Shown here: positions 26,101 to 37,690 of the stretch, one piece after another
Layout of the letters: every line of letters starts with the position of its first letter
Numbering within the stretch: position 1 is the stretch's first letter
Source of the DNA: Tetragonia tetragonoides
Lineage: Eukaryota > Streptophyta > Magnoliopsida > Caryophyllales > Aizoaceae
DNA: 64,000 nucleotides
Assembly: GCA_038025085.1 (NCBI GenBank)
Contig: CM076151.1
Span: 4,577,001 to 4,641,000 of the forward strand
Direction of reading: 5' to 3'
Made by a program: the position numbers and the translations under genes
Notes under the pieces: model-generated
Database searches by the model: none
Told to the model about the DNA's origin: nothing
What the model saw: the letters and a program-made list of their open reading frames with translations, nothing else

Positions 26101-29100
26101 AGAGAAGTTTGGGCGAAAATCACAACCGGGCCAGAGAAGTCGAAAATTGAAGGCTATAATCCATGTTTTTTAAGGTTCCGGGAGGCCTCAGAACGAAGTT
26201 GGATAGTTTGACACCACATTGCACGGGACACCCCTGAAGGACGTCAGAGGCTGCAGGGGGCGGTTATCAAGTCCCTGGTAGGCTTGGACGACCGTTTTAT
26301 GGGACACCACTCTAAGGGCCGGAAACACTTAAATGATAGGTGAAATTGGAGTGCAAGGACCCGGTGCCGAGGGTCCTCTAAGAATGATAGATCCCAAGGA
26401 GAAGTTTGGGCTAAAATCACAACCCGCCCCCTGGAAGCCCAAAATCGAAGAATATTATAAATTTATAATCCACGTTTCTTGGGCTTAAGGGAGGTCCTGG
26501 AAAAAAGGTGGATATTTTTGCACCACAACACACGAGATAATGTGAGGCCCCCATGTAGGTTATTGGGTCTATGACAGGCTTGGACGAGTTCTTTCTCCTT
26601 TTATTAACAATTTATATATTAGTATTAGAAAAAATAGAAGAGTAAAGAAGAAAAGTAGATTCAAACTCACCAAAACTTGGGCTGAAATTCGAATGAAAAT
26701 TTCGAATAAATGAGGTAGAACGTAAATGAAAATGTGGTGGATCTAGGGTAAGAGTATTATACCAAATACTTAAATTAAATATTGTGATTAGATATAGAGT
26801 TACTGAGTTAGAAATCATTTGATTACGTAGTATTTCTTTATTTACTATTATTACTCTATTGATTGCAACAAAATACGTGACACCACATTAAGGGCCAGAA
26901 CACCGAAAGGATGAGTGAACTCGGAGTTTAGGTCCATATGACTTTCCCGAGGCACTGGGGTCCTCTTGGGTCAAGATGGAGCTCTTGGACAAGTTTGGGC
27001 AAAAATCACAACCATTTCCCGGGAAATCGAAAAATGAAGGCTATAATCCACCTTTTTTTGGCTTCTGGGAGGCCCAAGAACAAATGTCGATATTTTCGTA
27101 CCACATTGTACGGGACACCACCAAGGGACATGGGAGGCCCTCCGGTCGGTTATCAAGTCCCTGGTAGGCTTGGACGACTCATTTACAGGACACCACCCTA
27201 AGGGCCGGAATACTGAAAACATTAGTGAAATCGGAGTTTAGAGACCTGGATGTCCTTCATGGAGGCACTGGGGGTCCTCTTGGTTCAAGATGGAACTCTT
27301 GGAGAAGTTTGGGCAAGAATCACAATTGGCCCCGGAAAGCCGAAAAATGAAGGCTTATTATCCACATTTTTTTGGATATGTTCGCACCAATCGCACGGGG
27401 AACCACTATGGGACATGGGAGGCCCCCGGGGATGGTTATGGGGTTCCCGGTAGGCTTGGACGACATGTTTACGATACACAAATCTAAGGGTCATAACCCA
27501 AAAGCACGAGTGAAATCGGAGTTCCAAGACACGGATGACCTTCCTGGGCCATCGGGGTCCCCTTGGGTCACGATGGATCCCCAAAGAAGTTAAGGCAAAA
27601 ACGTGATCCGGGAATGCCGAAAATCGAAGGCTATAAACCACGTTTTCTGGGCTTCCGGGAGGCGCCCCGGAATGAAGGTGGATACTTTCGAACCACATCA
27701 TAAAGAACACCCTTAAAGAACATGAGAGGCCCCTAGGGTCAGTTATTAAGTCCCTAGTAGTCTTGGAGGACCGTTTTACGGGACACCACTCTATGAACCG
27801 GAACATCGGAAGCAAGGGTGAAAAAGGAGTTTGGGGCAATGGGTGACTTTCTCGGGGCACCTGGGGACCTTTAGGGTCGGGATAGACCCCTCCGGAAGTT
27901 TGGGAAAAAATCACAACCGGGCTCCGGGAAATCGAAAATCGCAGGTATCCACGTCTTTTGGGCTTTCGGGAGGCCGCGACACGAAAGTGGATATTTTTGC
28001 ACCACATCGCACAGGACCTCGCTAAGAGACATGGGAGGCCCCGGGTCGACTTGGACAGCCGTTTTACGGAGCACCACTCTAACGGCCAAAAAACCCGAAA
28101 AGATAGGTGAAACCGGAAATCATGGACCTAGATGACTTTGTCGAAGCACTGGGGGTCCTCTAATGTCACGAAAGACCCCAAGGAGAGGTTTGGGCAAAAC
28201 TCACAACCGGGCTCCCATAGGCCAAAAATCGAAGGTTCTAAATCCACGTTTTTTGTACTTCCGAGAGCCTTTTGAACGAAGATGGATATTTTCACACCAC
28301 ATCGTACGGGACACCCTTAAGGGACATGGGAGGCCCAGGGGTCGGTAATCAGATTCTTGGTACGCTTGGACGACTGATATACATGACACCATTGAAAAAG
28401 ATCGAAACACCAAAATAATTGGTGAAATCGGAGCTCGGGAACTCGGATGTCCTTCCCGGGGCACCAGGGGTTCTTTTGGGTTAAGATGGATACCTCGGAG
28501 AAGTTTGGGTAAAACTCACAGGAAGCTGAAAAACGAAGTCTATAATCCACGTTTTTTGGCTTCCGTGAGGGCCCAGAACTATGGCAGATATTTTCGAACC
28601 ACATCGCACAGGACACCACAATAGGACATGGGAGGCCCTCGGGTCAGTTATCAAGTCCCTTGTAGGCTTGGAATGTTGTTTTACGGGACGCAAATCTTAG
28701 GGTTGGAACCCGGAAAGCATGGGTGAAATTGGAGACCTAAGACACAGATGACCTTCCTGGGGCATCGTGGGTTGCCTTGGGTCACGATGGAGCCGTCAGA
28801 GATGTTTGGAAAAAGATCACCGGAGCCCGGGAGAGCCGAAAAACGAAGTCTATCATCAACATTTTTTGGCTTCCGGGAGGCCACGAAACTATTGTGGATA
28901 ATTTTGTACCACATAGCACGAGATACCACTATGGGACATGGGAGGCCCCCGAGATCGGTTGTTGAGTCCCTGGTAGACTTGAACGATTGTTTTATGAGAC
29001 ACAAATCTAAGGTCCAAAATCCCGAAAGCATGGAGGAAATCGGAGTTCCAAGACACGTATGACCTTCGCGCGGCATCGTGGGTCCCTAGGGTCACGATGG

Positions 29101-32100
29101 GGTCGTCGGAGAAGTGTGGGCAAAAATCACAACGGGGGCCCGGCTTCCGAAAAATAAATATCCACGTTTTTGGGCTTTCGGGAGACCCCGGAATGAAGGT
29201 GGATATTTTGCACATCGCACGGGACACCCCTAAGGGATATCGAAGGCCCCCGCGGTCGGTTGACGACCATTTTAAGAGACACCACTCTTAGGGCTGGAAA
29301 CAACGAAATGATAGGTGAAAACGGAGTTCGGGGACCCAGTGACCTCCCCGGTCCTACAAGGTCACAATAGACCCAAAGGAGAAGGTTGGGCAAAAATCGC
29401 AACCAAACCTCGAGAAGTCGAAAAATGAAGGCTAATCCATGTTTTTTGGGCTTCTGAAAGGCCTCAGAACGAAGATGGATATTTTCGCCCCACATCGCAC
29501 ATAACACCACAATGGGACATGGGAGGCCCCCGAGGTCGGTTATCAAGTCCCTAATAGGCTTGGAATGTTGTTTTACGGGACACAAATCTTAGGGTTGGAA
29601 CCCTGAAAGCATGGGCAAAATTGGAGACCCAAGACTCGAATGACCTTCCCGGGGCATCGTGGGTCGCCTTGGGTCACGATGGAGCCGTCGGAGATGTTTG
29701 GAAGAAGATCAACGGGGCTTGGGAAAGCCGAAAAATCGAAGGCTATAATCCACGTTTTTGGGCTTCCGGGAGATCCCAGAACAAAGGTGAATATTTTTGC
29801 ACCACATAGCATGGTACACCCTTAAGAGACATTGGAGGTCCCGGGGTCGGTTATGGTCGATTATCAGAGGCCTGGACGACCATATTACGGGATACTACTC
29901 TAATGGATGGAAACACCATAAAGATAGTTCAAATCGGAGCTCGAGGACCCGCATGACCTTCTGGGGGCACCGATGGTCCTATAAGGTCAGGATAGAACCC
30001 AAGAAGGTCGGGCGAAAATCACAACGAGGCCCCGGGAAGCCATCCATTTACTTTTGGGCTCTAGGAGAGAAGGCGAATATTTTCGCACCACATTGTACAG
30101 AACACCACTATGGGACATGATCACATGGGAGGCCCTTAAGGTCCCAGTTAGGCTTGGAAGGCTATTTTAGGGGACACAAATCAAAGGGCTGGAAGGCCTG
30201 GAACCCCGAAAGCATGGAAAAACTTGGAGTTCCAAGACACATATAACCTTCACGGGGCATCGGGGGTCCCCTTGGGTCATAATTAAGCCCACGGAGAAGT
30301 TTGGGCAAAAATCACAACTGAACCTGGGGCAGCTCAAAATCGAAGGCTATAATCCATTTTTTTTGGCTTCTGGGAGGCCCCGGAACGAAGGTGGATATTT
30401 TTGTACCATATCACACGGGACACTCCTAAAGGACGTCGGAGGGCCCTGGGGTCGGTTATGATGTCCCTGGTAGGCTTTGATGACCGTTTTATGGTACACC
30501 ACTCTTAAGGGCCGAAAACCCCGAAGCCGAAAGAATAGGTGAAATCGGAGTTCCGGGACCCGGATAACCTCCCCAGTCCCCGGTGCACCAGAGAGCCTCT
30601 AAGGTCACGATAGACCCCAAGGAGAATCCATGTTTTTTGGGCTTAAGGGAGGCCTCGGGAAGAAGGTGCATATTTTCGTTCCATATCGCTCGAGACACCC
30701 CTTGGGGAGACATGGGAAGCCTCTGTGGTCGGTTATCGGTCCCTAGTAGGCTTGGACGACTGTTTTAAGAGACACCACTCTATGAATCGGAATACCGAAA
30801 GGGTGAAATCGGAGTTTTGGTCATAATTGACTTTCCCGAGCCATCAGGGGTCCTCTTGGGTCATGATGGACCCTTCGGACAAATTTGGGCACAAACTCAA
30901 CCGGGCCACGGGAAACCGAAAATCGAAAGCTATAATCCACGTTTTTTAGGCTTCAGGGAAGCTCGGGAACGAAGGTCGATATTTTTGCACCATATCGCAC
31001 GAGACACCTCTAAGGGACATGGAAGGCCCCCGGGGTCGATTATTCTGTTAGGCTTGGAGGACCGTTTTACTAGACATCACACTCTAAGGGATGGAACACC
31101 GAATGGATGGGTGAAAATGGAGTTCGGAGACCCGAATGTCTTTCCTGAGGCACCACTGCACCAGGGGTCCTCTAGGTTCTCGATGGACCTCCCGAATAAG
31201 TTTGGGCAATAATCACAACCAGACCCTGGGAAACAGAGGCTATAGACTTTGAATTTTGGCCACATGGGGCCTAATTGAGATTTTTAATCCCGAGACTTTA
31301 GGGGACCCATAGTGACCCCAGAGGCCCTCCGGTCTCCTCGAGAGGCCACTCTGATAGCCAAACTTCATATTCACTCATGGTTTCGTTGTTAAGGTCATTT
31401 TTGTTTCAGCAGGTTCATAAACACATCAGTCAACCTTAGGTCAGGTAAATAGGTTGTGGTTGCTTTTCAATTTTGGTCCCTCTTTCAGGTCAAAAAAATC
31501 TTGTTCAAGTTTTCTTTTTTGGATCTAGTCAAATTTTCCCAGCTCTATTTCATATTAGAGGATGTTGTATGAAGAAACATCTGCATGCCTGGTATGTTTA
31601 AAGAAATGGCCTTTATCGCTCTTTGCTATATGAATCCTGCTGAATATTATTATCAATCCTGAGTAGTGACCATCAGAATTTTATTTGTATAAATGTTTTT
31701 ATGATCATATCTCCTCTTTATTCAGTACTTCATGGAAGATTTTGTATATATGGAGGCATGGAGCTGATGAAATTGTATGCCATAGGATACAATTAAGTTC
31801 ACATTTGGCCGATTTGGGAGTGACACTCTATATACGGTCAATGTCATAGCCCAGTTGCCATTCTAAAATAGTCAAAGCAAAATGTAGGATAGACTTCACA
31901 CAACATCCTACAACTTTGATTAAGCCATAGTATCACTCACACAAAACAATAAGGCTTTTTAGGAAGAAAGTAGAAGATGGAATTTAAAACATCAGAAGTG
32001 CACAGATAATGTACATACGTAGGTATTTGCAATAATACTTTAATTACTATTCAAGTGCATGCGAACATGAACTGAAAATAAGCACTGAATCCGCAAGATA

Positions 32101-34875
32101 TAGAAAATGAAAAAGAAGAAAGTTACAGTTTACACATTCTGCAGCAAAATTTGCATTATATTTCTGTAATTCAAATCTAAAATTTATGCTGACATTCTAA
32201 CCTTCAGGGATTTCACAAGCAACTATTGCAATTTCAGCCAGAATCCATAAGATAAAATTTGGCACCTTTGAGTACTCAAATCTACAATGTTCTGCCAAAT
32301 GCTTCCCTGAGAGCGAGGAGCCAAATTTCACTGGGTAACCATAGATAGAAGAATATCAGGAAATAAATATAAAAACAAGTTGCTTAAGAACCTACCTGTA
32401 ACAACCCCCAGATTAGCAGCCATAGACTGAATGATGAGAGCAGCACATGAAGCCACTAATATTATCCAAAGCAGCTGAAACCATGTAAATTTGGACCTAC
32501 TGACCTTAGAAGAGAAGCTTTGATGATGTAGAAACACAAAGAAGATGTTTCTTTATTTCAACAAGAAGAAATGCGACAAGAGGGGGACAGGGAAGAGCAC
32601 CAAGACTGACTTATAATGTAATTAAGAAGATAAAAAAAAATAAAAATAAAAAAGATTTCTGCCATGTTGATATAATGGTGTGGATCATACAGAATTGCGC
32701 AACACGAACTTCTGCTCAGTCAATAAAATCAATATTTAGATCCTAAATGCACACAACGCAAGGAAAAACCTTGAGAGATAGTAGCATGAGAATTGAGAAA
32801 CCAAGAATGGAAGTCACTAGAAAATAAAAGTAAACAGATACTGGACAACCCAAAATAGATCCACATTTTATATATTGAAATGGAAGGAGCAATTAACAAA
32901 TCCCTGTTGACATGGAAACTAAACACAATAGCATCTCCGAGGTTTGATTAGACAAATGTATTGGCACCATGTTACAAAGGTAAAGAAAGTTTCAAAAGGA
33001 AATATACTCACCTCATACTTGTATTGTGCTCCTGCCTGGAGATCCGTTTCAACTGTAGGTCAGTCAAATCATTCTAAAGTGGTTAGAACAACGGTAACTC
33101 CTGTATAACCTGGAAAAATAAGGTGGATAGTCTTACAATTTCCGGGATCAATGTAGGCAATCGAAACAAGGAAACCAGGGCCCATGTATGCAAACAAGTT
33201 CTTCCAGCTTTTCTTCTGTAAAAAGAAGGCATACAATTAGAACTTACTGATTGGCACAGGTCATCCTGAAAATTAAAAGTGACATTCCTTGTTCACATAT
33301 GCTGTCATATAATATGAGTTGATGTCAAATTAAAAAGAGAGTGAAAGAATAAACAGATCACCAACATGTAAGCTTAGTTTTCTGACATATCATCTAGGAA
33401 TTTCCTATTTGGCACCCATTACAGCTAGAGAGAAACATGTCAACTGCTCTTCTTTTCAAAATATGTATTCTTTATTAACTTTGAACAGAAAGTTGGCGTA
33501 AAATTTAGAGAGTGTATGAATAAACAGATCCTGTCTTACCAACATGAAGCTTAGTTTTCAGATATATTATCTAGGATTTTCTTATTTAACACACCTTACT
33601 CGCTGAGGAGAAACTTTTTCAAGTGCTCTACCTTAGAAAGGTTTGTGACACTATGTGTGCAAGGGCAGATCCAGAGGGGGCTTAGGGTCAGTACTCAGTT
33701 GCCCATTTGTTTGCTCCCCCTTATTATTAGTCTGGATCTGCTACTATGTGAGGTAGCGCGTATAAGCTTTACTTAAAAATCCACCTAACAACTTACGATT
33801 TCGCAAGAATTAAGTACCTTTTTCCTCTGAAAATACTTATCTACAACTATGTCTGCTAGCGCGTATAAGCTTTACTTCAAAATCCACCTAACAAGTTATG
33901 ATTTCGCTAGAATTAAGTACCTTTTTCCTCTGAAAATACTCCCTCGAATCATGTTTAATACACGGTTCCATTCCAAGCTAGGCAGAGTTTGAATCTCACA
34001 TAGTGCAAATGTGCAATTATGTAGTGACCAGTATAAAATAAATGGCTAGTTTCAAACATTCAAGCAATATGAAAAAAAAAAAACTATCATGCTGATGAAA
34101 ACAACCAAAAGGATGCTTCAAGGGTTGTTAACAGCACCATCAGCAGCAAATAAGCAACATGAAAATTTCCATTCCCCTCTTTTCCTGTTTTTTTTCATTT
34201 CTTTATCTAGAGCCGTGGGATTCTAGAAAACCCAAATGAGCATTACCAGCAATGCTTTACCCCCCACCCCCACCCCTACCCCCACCTCTGAAGAGTAGAA
34301 TATGCAAAAGCATGTAAACCTTGACCAAATTTTAACACTCACTCTCCTAAGAGGCGGTTTCATACATGAAGCGGCCGAAACTATCACTTTTTGGTCACCA
34401 GGTACCACTTTTTTCGCCGCCTCACATGAAGTTTTCTGATATTTCAGGGGTTTCTTCTTAGTAGTTTTCAAAATATTGAAATGCTTACATACACCTAAAA
34501 GAATCACAAAGATTTACTTCAACTTTCGCAATTCAATTGGCAGTATTTCTAACTAACCTAATGAACGAAAAATATTTAAATTGCACACATACTATAATAA
34601 ACCCAACAAAACAAACCACGAAGAACACACAAATAGTCTAAAGCAAAACAAAAACAAAATAACCCTTTTATCAAACAAGTACAAACATGACAGCAATACT
34701 AAAAAATGACAATAATCCAATGAAATAGAGGGCTCACATCAGGTACAACAATTTGATCATTATCAACGGTGTCGATTAACCTCGCCCTTATTTGATTCCC
34801 ATTGCCATTACCAGTAACTCCCCCAGGGCTCACTATGAACTGGGGCTGCTCAGAATTTGTCCCCATTCCTGCCAT
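20168..34875 (-). CDS. NRAMP: NRAMP-family divalent metal (Mn/Fe) transporter, NRAMP1/6-like, complete
   Basis: Proton-coupled importer of Mn2+, Fe2+ and related ions; this clade in plants is placed at the plasma membrane or endomembranes. Thirteen exons in coding order: 34738-34875, 33137-33215, 33012-33052, 32396-32474, 32202-32306, 24339-24448, 24057-24238, 23870-23939, 22758-22928, 22400-22504, 21491-21622, 21028-21123 and 20168-20473. All use GT-AG sites and keep phase, giving 537 residues. Landmarks: DPGN metal-binding motif in TM1 (residues 69-72); AMVMPHN in TM6 (A241, M244); transport signature [13 protein letters not shown] (344-356), then [16 protein letters not shown]-terminal LPQR tail after a PRED motif. 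The start is the ATG at 34875; an upstream in-frame codon at 34890 is TTG, so I reject it. No stops or frameshifts seen. Intron 5 is about 7.75 kb and holds a satellite array. Confidence 0.95.
24510..24900. other. GC-rich insert in NRAMP intron 5, possible LTR fragment
   Basis: Much richer in GC than the surrounding intron. It holds two imperfect copies of a unit of about 70 bp sharing ctatctc and gcggacgcctc (about 24530-24595 and 24598-24668), then a TATA-like site (TATAAAG, 24670-24676). It ends in a long T-rich tract interrupted by C (24861-24898). The TATA-like site with flanking repeats recalls an LTR promoter, but I see no primer site or terminal repeats, so its identity is open. Confidence 0.35.
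25311..31242. repeat. Satellite array 2 (about twenty units, roughly 300 bp) inside NRAMP intron 5
   Basis: Same family and orientation as the array at 14346-17307. Units share gaaatcggagttc, agaagtttgggcaaaaatcac, ataatccacgttttttggg, gcaccacatcgcacgggaca and ccgttttacgggacaccact. Landmark ataatccacg-like positions run at about 25457, 26159, 26468, 27046, 27360, 27637, 27948, 28240, 28545, 28857, 29160, 29434, 29747, 30043, 30350, 30626 and 30935; units near 25690 and 25890 have internal deletions. Array 2 units carry their own variants: cttggacgacc where array 1 has cttaaacaacc, and acaccactc where array 1 has acacacactc. A long open frame at 27285-28007 on the minus strand crosses units and I regard it as chance. 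Confidence 0.95.
26585..26885. other. AT-rich insertion interrupting satellite array 2
   Basis: About 300 bp of AT-rich sequence replaces satellite sequence. The preceding unit breaks off just after cttggacga at about 26588 and the array resumes with gacaccacatta…agggcc at about 26879. I see no inverted ends or convincing target duplication, so the mechanism is unknown. Confidence 0.6.
31243..32201. other. 5' part of NRAMP intron 5
   Basis: Ordinary intron sequence between the satellite array and NRAMP exon 5 (the intron's donor is at 32201 on the minus strand). The first 100 bases are a degenerate tail of the array (about 31243-31360). Nothing else recognised. Confidence 0.5.
33335..33611. 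repeat. Diverged duplication in NRAMP intron 1 (about 173-bp period)
   Basis: Segment 33335-33434 (from agagagtga…aaacagatc through accaacatg…aagcttagtttt to gagaaac) recurs in diverged form at 33508-33611. The two are similar over about 100 bp with several substitutions, consistent with an old tandem duplication. Confidence 0.65.
33658..33742. mobile_element. Tiny hAT-like remnant with 8-bp target duplication
   Basis: An 85-bp segment is flanked by perfect 8-bp direct repeats ACTATGTG (33650-33657 and 33743-33750). Its ends hold inverted motifs GCAGATCCAGA and TCTGGATCTGC. The GGATCCAG-type terminus is common among plant hAT elements. It lies in NRAMP intron 1, next to a tandem duplication. 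Confidence 0.55.
33754..33940. repeat. Tandem duplication, 103-bp period, in NRAMP intron 1
   Basis: The phrase tagcgcgtataagctttact begins at 33754 and again at 33857. About 80 bp after it match with few changes, through aagtacctttttcctctgaa. Confidence 0.75.
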
Positions 34876-35175
34876 TTTCTCTCTCCTCAATTCCTTCTCT
34901 CAGCCCTGCAAAAAATGGAATGGAAAACCCCACTGAAAACCCAATCAGCAAATTAATCCATTGACCCAAAAAAATAAAATTCAATGTTAGGGATAGATAT
35001 CAAAAAATAAAAATAACATTGAACCTGAAATTTAGGCTGAAATATATTCAAAGAATACTTAACAAACAAACCTCTTCACTGTAATGGAATAGTCCAGAGA
35101 GAGAGAAGTGCATGAGACTGTGGGAGTAGCACAACTATTTGAGCAGGAAAAAAGGTTCGGTTTTTGACATTTATA
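34876..35175 (-). promoter_or_regulatory. NRAMP promoter and leader (TATA box at 35169-35175)
   Basis: On the minus strand TATAAAT at 35169-35175 is followed by a purine-rich leader. A good acceptor (TTTTTTGCAG, ending at about 34908) lies 32 bases before the ATG, and a possible donor (GAG|GTTTGT) at about 35071-35072, so the 5' UTR may contain a small intron. That intron is inferred from splice-site likeness only. Confidence 0.5.
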
Positions 35176-35180
35176 ATTCA

Positions 35181-35819
35181 TCAAACAGTTAAGAGGGCCC
35201 CACACTTTCCTTTGAGATTAAAGCAATTGGGTTTTGCCACGCGTAAAGATGTTGAGTGGGACCTATGCACTTGGACTTGCGAGCCTGTGTATTTGGAATT
35301 TTTTTGGATGATGCTTATTTATGACTTTTTGGTTTAAGGAAAGGGCTCAAGTTTGTTAAATCCTTAAAACTTAGCGCTAAAACTTATGCCAAGAATAACT
35401 TTTTACCTCATCCATCCAATCCAATGACTGGCATCCCAGCTTTAACTTTGGATATAAGTATTACTAGTTTTAACTCCGTGCTTCACACGGACTTATTAAT
35501 ATCTCTTAAAAATAAATAAAAAAATTCTAGGTGATATCTCATGTCTGTTTTAGACTGCACAACTACTTTTACATTTGACTATTTTTAATTTTTTTTATAT
35601 GAAATATCTTTTTAAATCGATCTACATCTAAAATAGAATGAACGTAAAAGAGATTAATTTATGAACATGAGGCCTACCTCAAAATTCCAAAACGAAAAAG
35701 AAAAATCATTTTAATAAGGTAAGATTTATAATATTTAGAGTTATTAACTAAAAATATGCTTTTTTAGTTTGAAATAATATGAAAATAAATCAATAATAAA
35801 GTAGAGTGATTATGATCAT
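35181..35819. other. AT-rich spacer upstream of the NRAMP gene
   Basis: No gene seen. It contains a small stem TCCGTG/CACGGA (35475-35491) preceded by actagttttaac, a phrase often seen at ends of plant Helitron-like elements. No matching 3' end was found. Confidence 0.4.
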
Positions 35820-37690
35820 GTGGACTTGGATGATATTTATTAAGTTATATGTGGTAAAGTTGTGCACATACATGTAGCTCCTAACATGTCATTTTTACAC
35901 GAATATTCCCTCTTATATGGCGTCTACATGTTATCACCGCACGCAAAAGATCCAATTTGTATAGGACATATATATCTCATTTTGAATTTTTTTTACAAAT
36001 CCAATCAATTGGACTAAGATTTATAAATTTTTGCTTACGTAACTAAATTATTTAATTTTTTTATATAAAAATATGCTAATATATAAATATGTAATAAATC
36101 AAACTTATGATAACGCATTTATAGGTGACACTTGGATAATGAGTTGTTAGGTTATGTGGCAAGTTTTGCTTATGTTGTGACTTAGGTGTCATCGTCACAC
36201 GAATTTGGGCCCCTATGTGGCGTCCTAGCGTGTCGTGCCCACGTGAATTGAACTTGGAAGATCATGTGGGACTTGGATGATATATGTTGAGTTATGTGGC
36301 AAAGTTGTGCATATGTAGCGTTTTACGTGTCATTTCACACGAACATTCCCTCTTATGTGGCGTTTACATGTTATCACCGCACCCAAAGGACCCAATTTGT
36401 ATAGGGCATATATATCTCATATTAAACTTTTTTGCAAATCCAATCCATTGAAGTCGGATTTATAATTTTTTAACTTAGGTAACTAAAATTATTTTCATTA
36501 TGTGATATAAAAGTATGCTAATAAATATGTAATAAAGCCAACTAATAATGGGACATTAATGGGTGACACTTAGATGATGATAAGTTGTTAGGTTATGTGG
36601 CAAGCTTTGCTTGCGTGGTGACTTAGGTGTCATCGTCACACGACTTTGGGCCTCTACGTGGTGTCCCACACGTGTCATGCCCACACAAATTTGAGCGCTT
36701 ATGTGGCATTCCACGTGGCGTGCCCATATGAAATCGACTAACTTTTATTTCATCACTCGAGTTAGAACCCAATTTTAGTGTGATACTTAATTAATGTATT
36801 ACAAATGGTTATTCTACGTATTTTATCCGTAACCTCTATAAAACTTTCTCTAAAAGATCTCAAACTTTATAAGCCTATATATAGGACATATACATCTCAT
36901 TTTGAAGTATTTTTCATTTCCAATGCAATGACGTGAAACTTAGATTTTTTACAATTGCGTAAACAAAGTTATTTTATCTTCTAATTTGAAACAAATAGGC
37001 TCATAAATATAGATGTTATATTTAATTACTATATTAATGTCATGAATAAAGATACATTTATTAGTTACACTTGTATGAATTGCTTATGTGGCCGCTTACG
37101 TGGCACTTAGGTATCATCACCACATGAAATTGAGTCTCCAAGGTAGCGGCCTACATGGTGTGCCCACACGAAATTGACGATCAATTTTATGTAGTTTGAA
37201 ATAATATAGTAATTAAATATATGATAATGTGGAGTAATAATGACTCTGGAACAGCGCAATGATGATTTGTTAGGCTACGTGGCAAAATTGTGCATATATG
37301 TCATGGTCTTAACATGAACATCCTCTCTTATGTGGCGTCCCACTTGTAATCACCGCACGAAAAAAACAAACTTTTATAGGACATATATATCTCATTTTGA
37401 ATAATTTTTCAAATCCAATCCAATGGAGTAAGATTCAAATTTTTTCGAGTTACGTAACTAAAGTTAGTTTACTTTTAAGTTGAGAATATGATAATAAATA
37501 TGTAATTAAATCAAACAATGATTAGGCATTAATGGCGGATGATGTGTTATACTATGTGGCATGCATGTGCTTACGTGTCATCATTATATGAAAGTGCTGC
37601 TTGCATGGCATCACACGTGTCGTCCTCACTCGATTAAGGCCCCTGCGTGGCGTCCCACGTATTGTGATCACACGAATATATATATATATA
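35820..37690. repeat. Degenerate tandem repeat of about 440-495 bp, four units, rich in ACGTG motifs
   Basis: The landmark (a/g)ggacata tatctcatttt recurs at about 35964, 36404, 36884 and 37379. Between landmarks the order of phrases is conserved: tcaccgcac, gtaactaaa, aatatgtaat(a/t)aa, gtgacact, aggttatgtggcaa, aggtgtcatc, then runs such as tatgtggcgtccca. I count nine ACGTG cores from 36241 to 37619, several in ACGTGTC or ACGTGGC context (G-box/ABRE-like). The third unit is partly diverged. The block ends at an (AT)n tract (37677-37690). No coding capacity. Confidence 0.75.

Noticed and set aside
27285..28007. 240-codon open frame on the minus strand, and many similar frames within both satellite arrays
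   Set aside because: They lie within tandem repeat units, occur in several frames on both strands, and follow from GC-rich units whose length is near a multiple of three. No domain or start context supports a gene.
35461..35500. Possible Helitron end (actagttttaactccgtg with a short stem)
   Set aside because: The stem is only 6 bp, no matching 3' hairpin with CTRR was found, and no insertion boundaries are visible.
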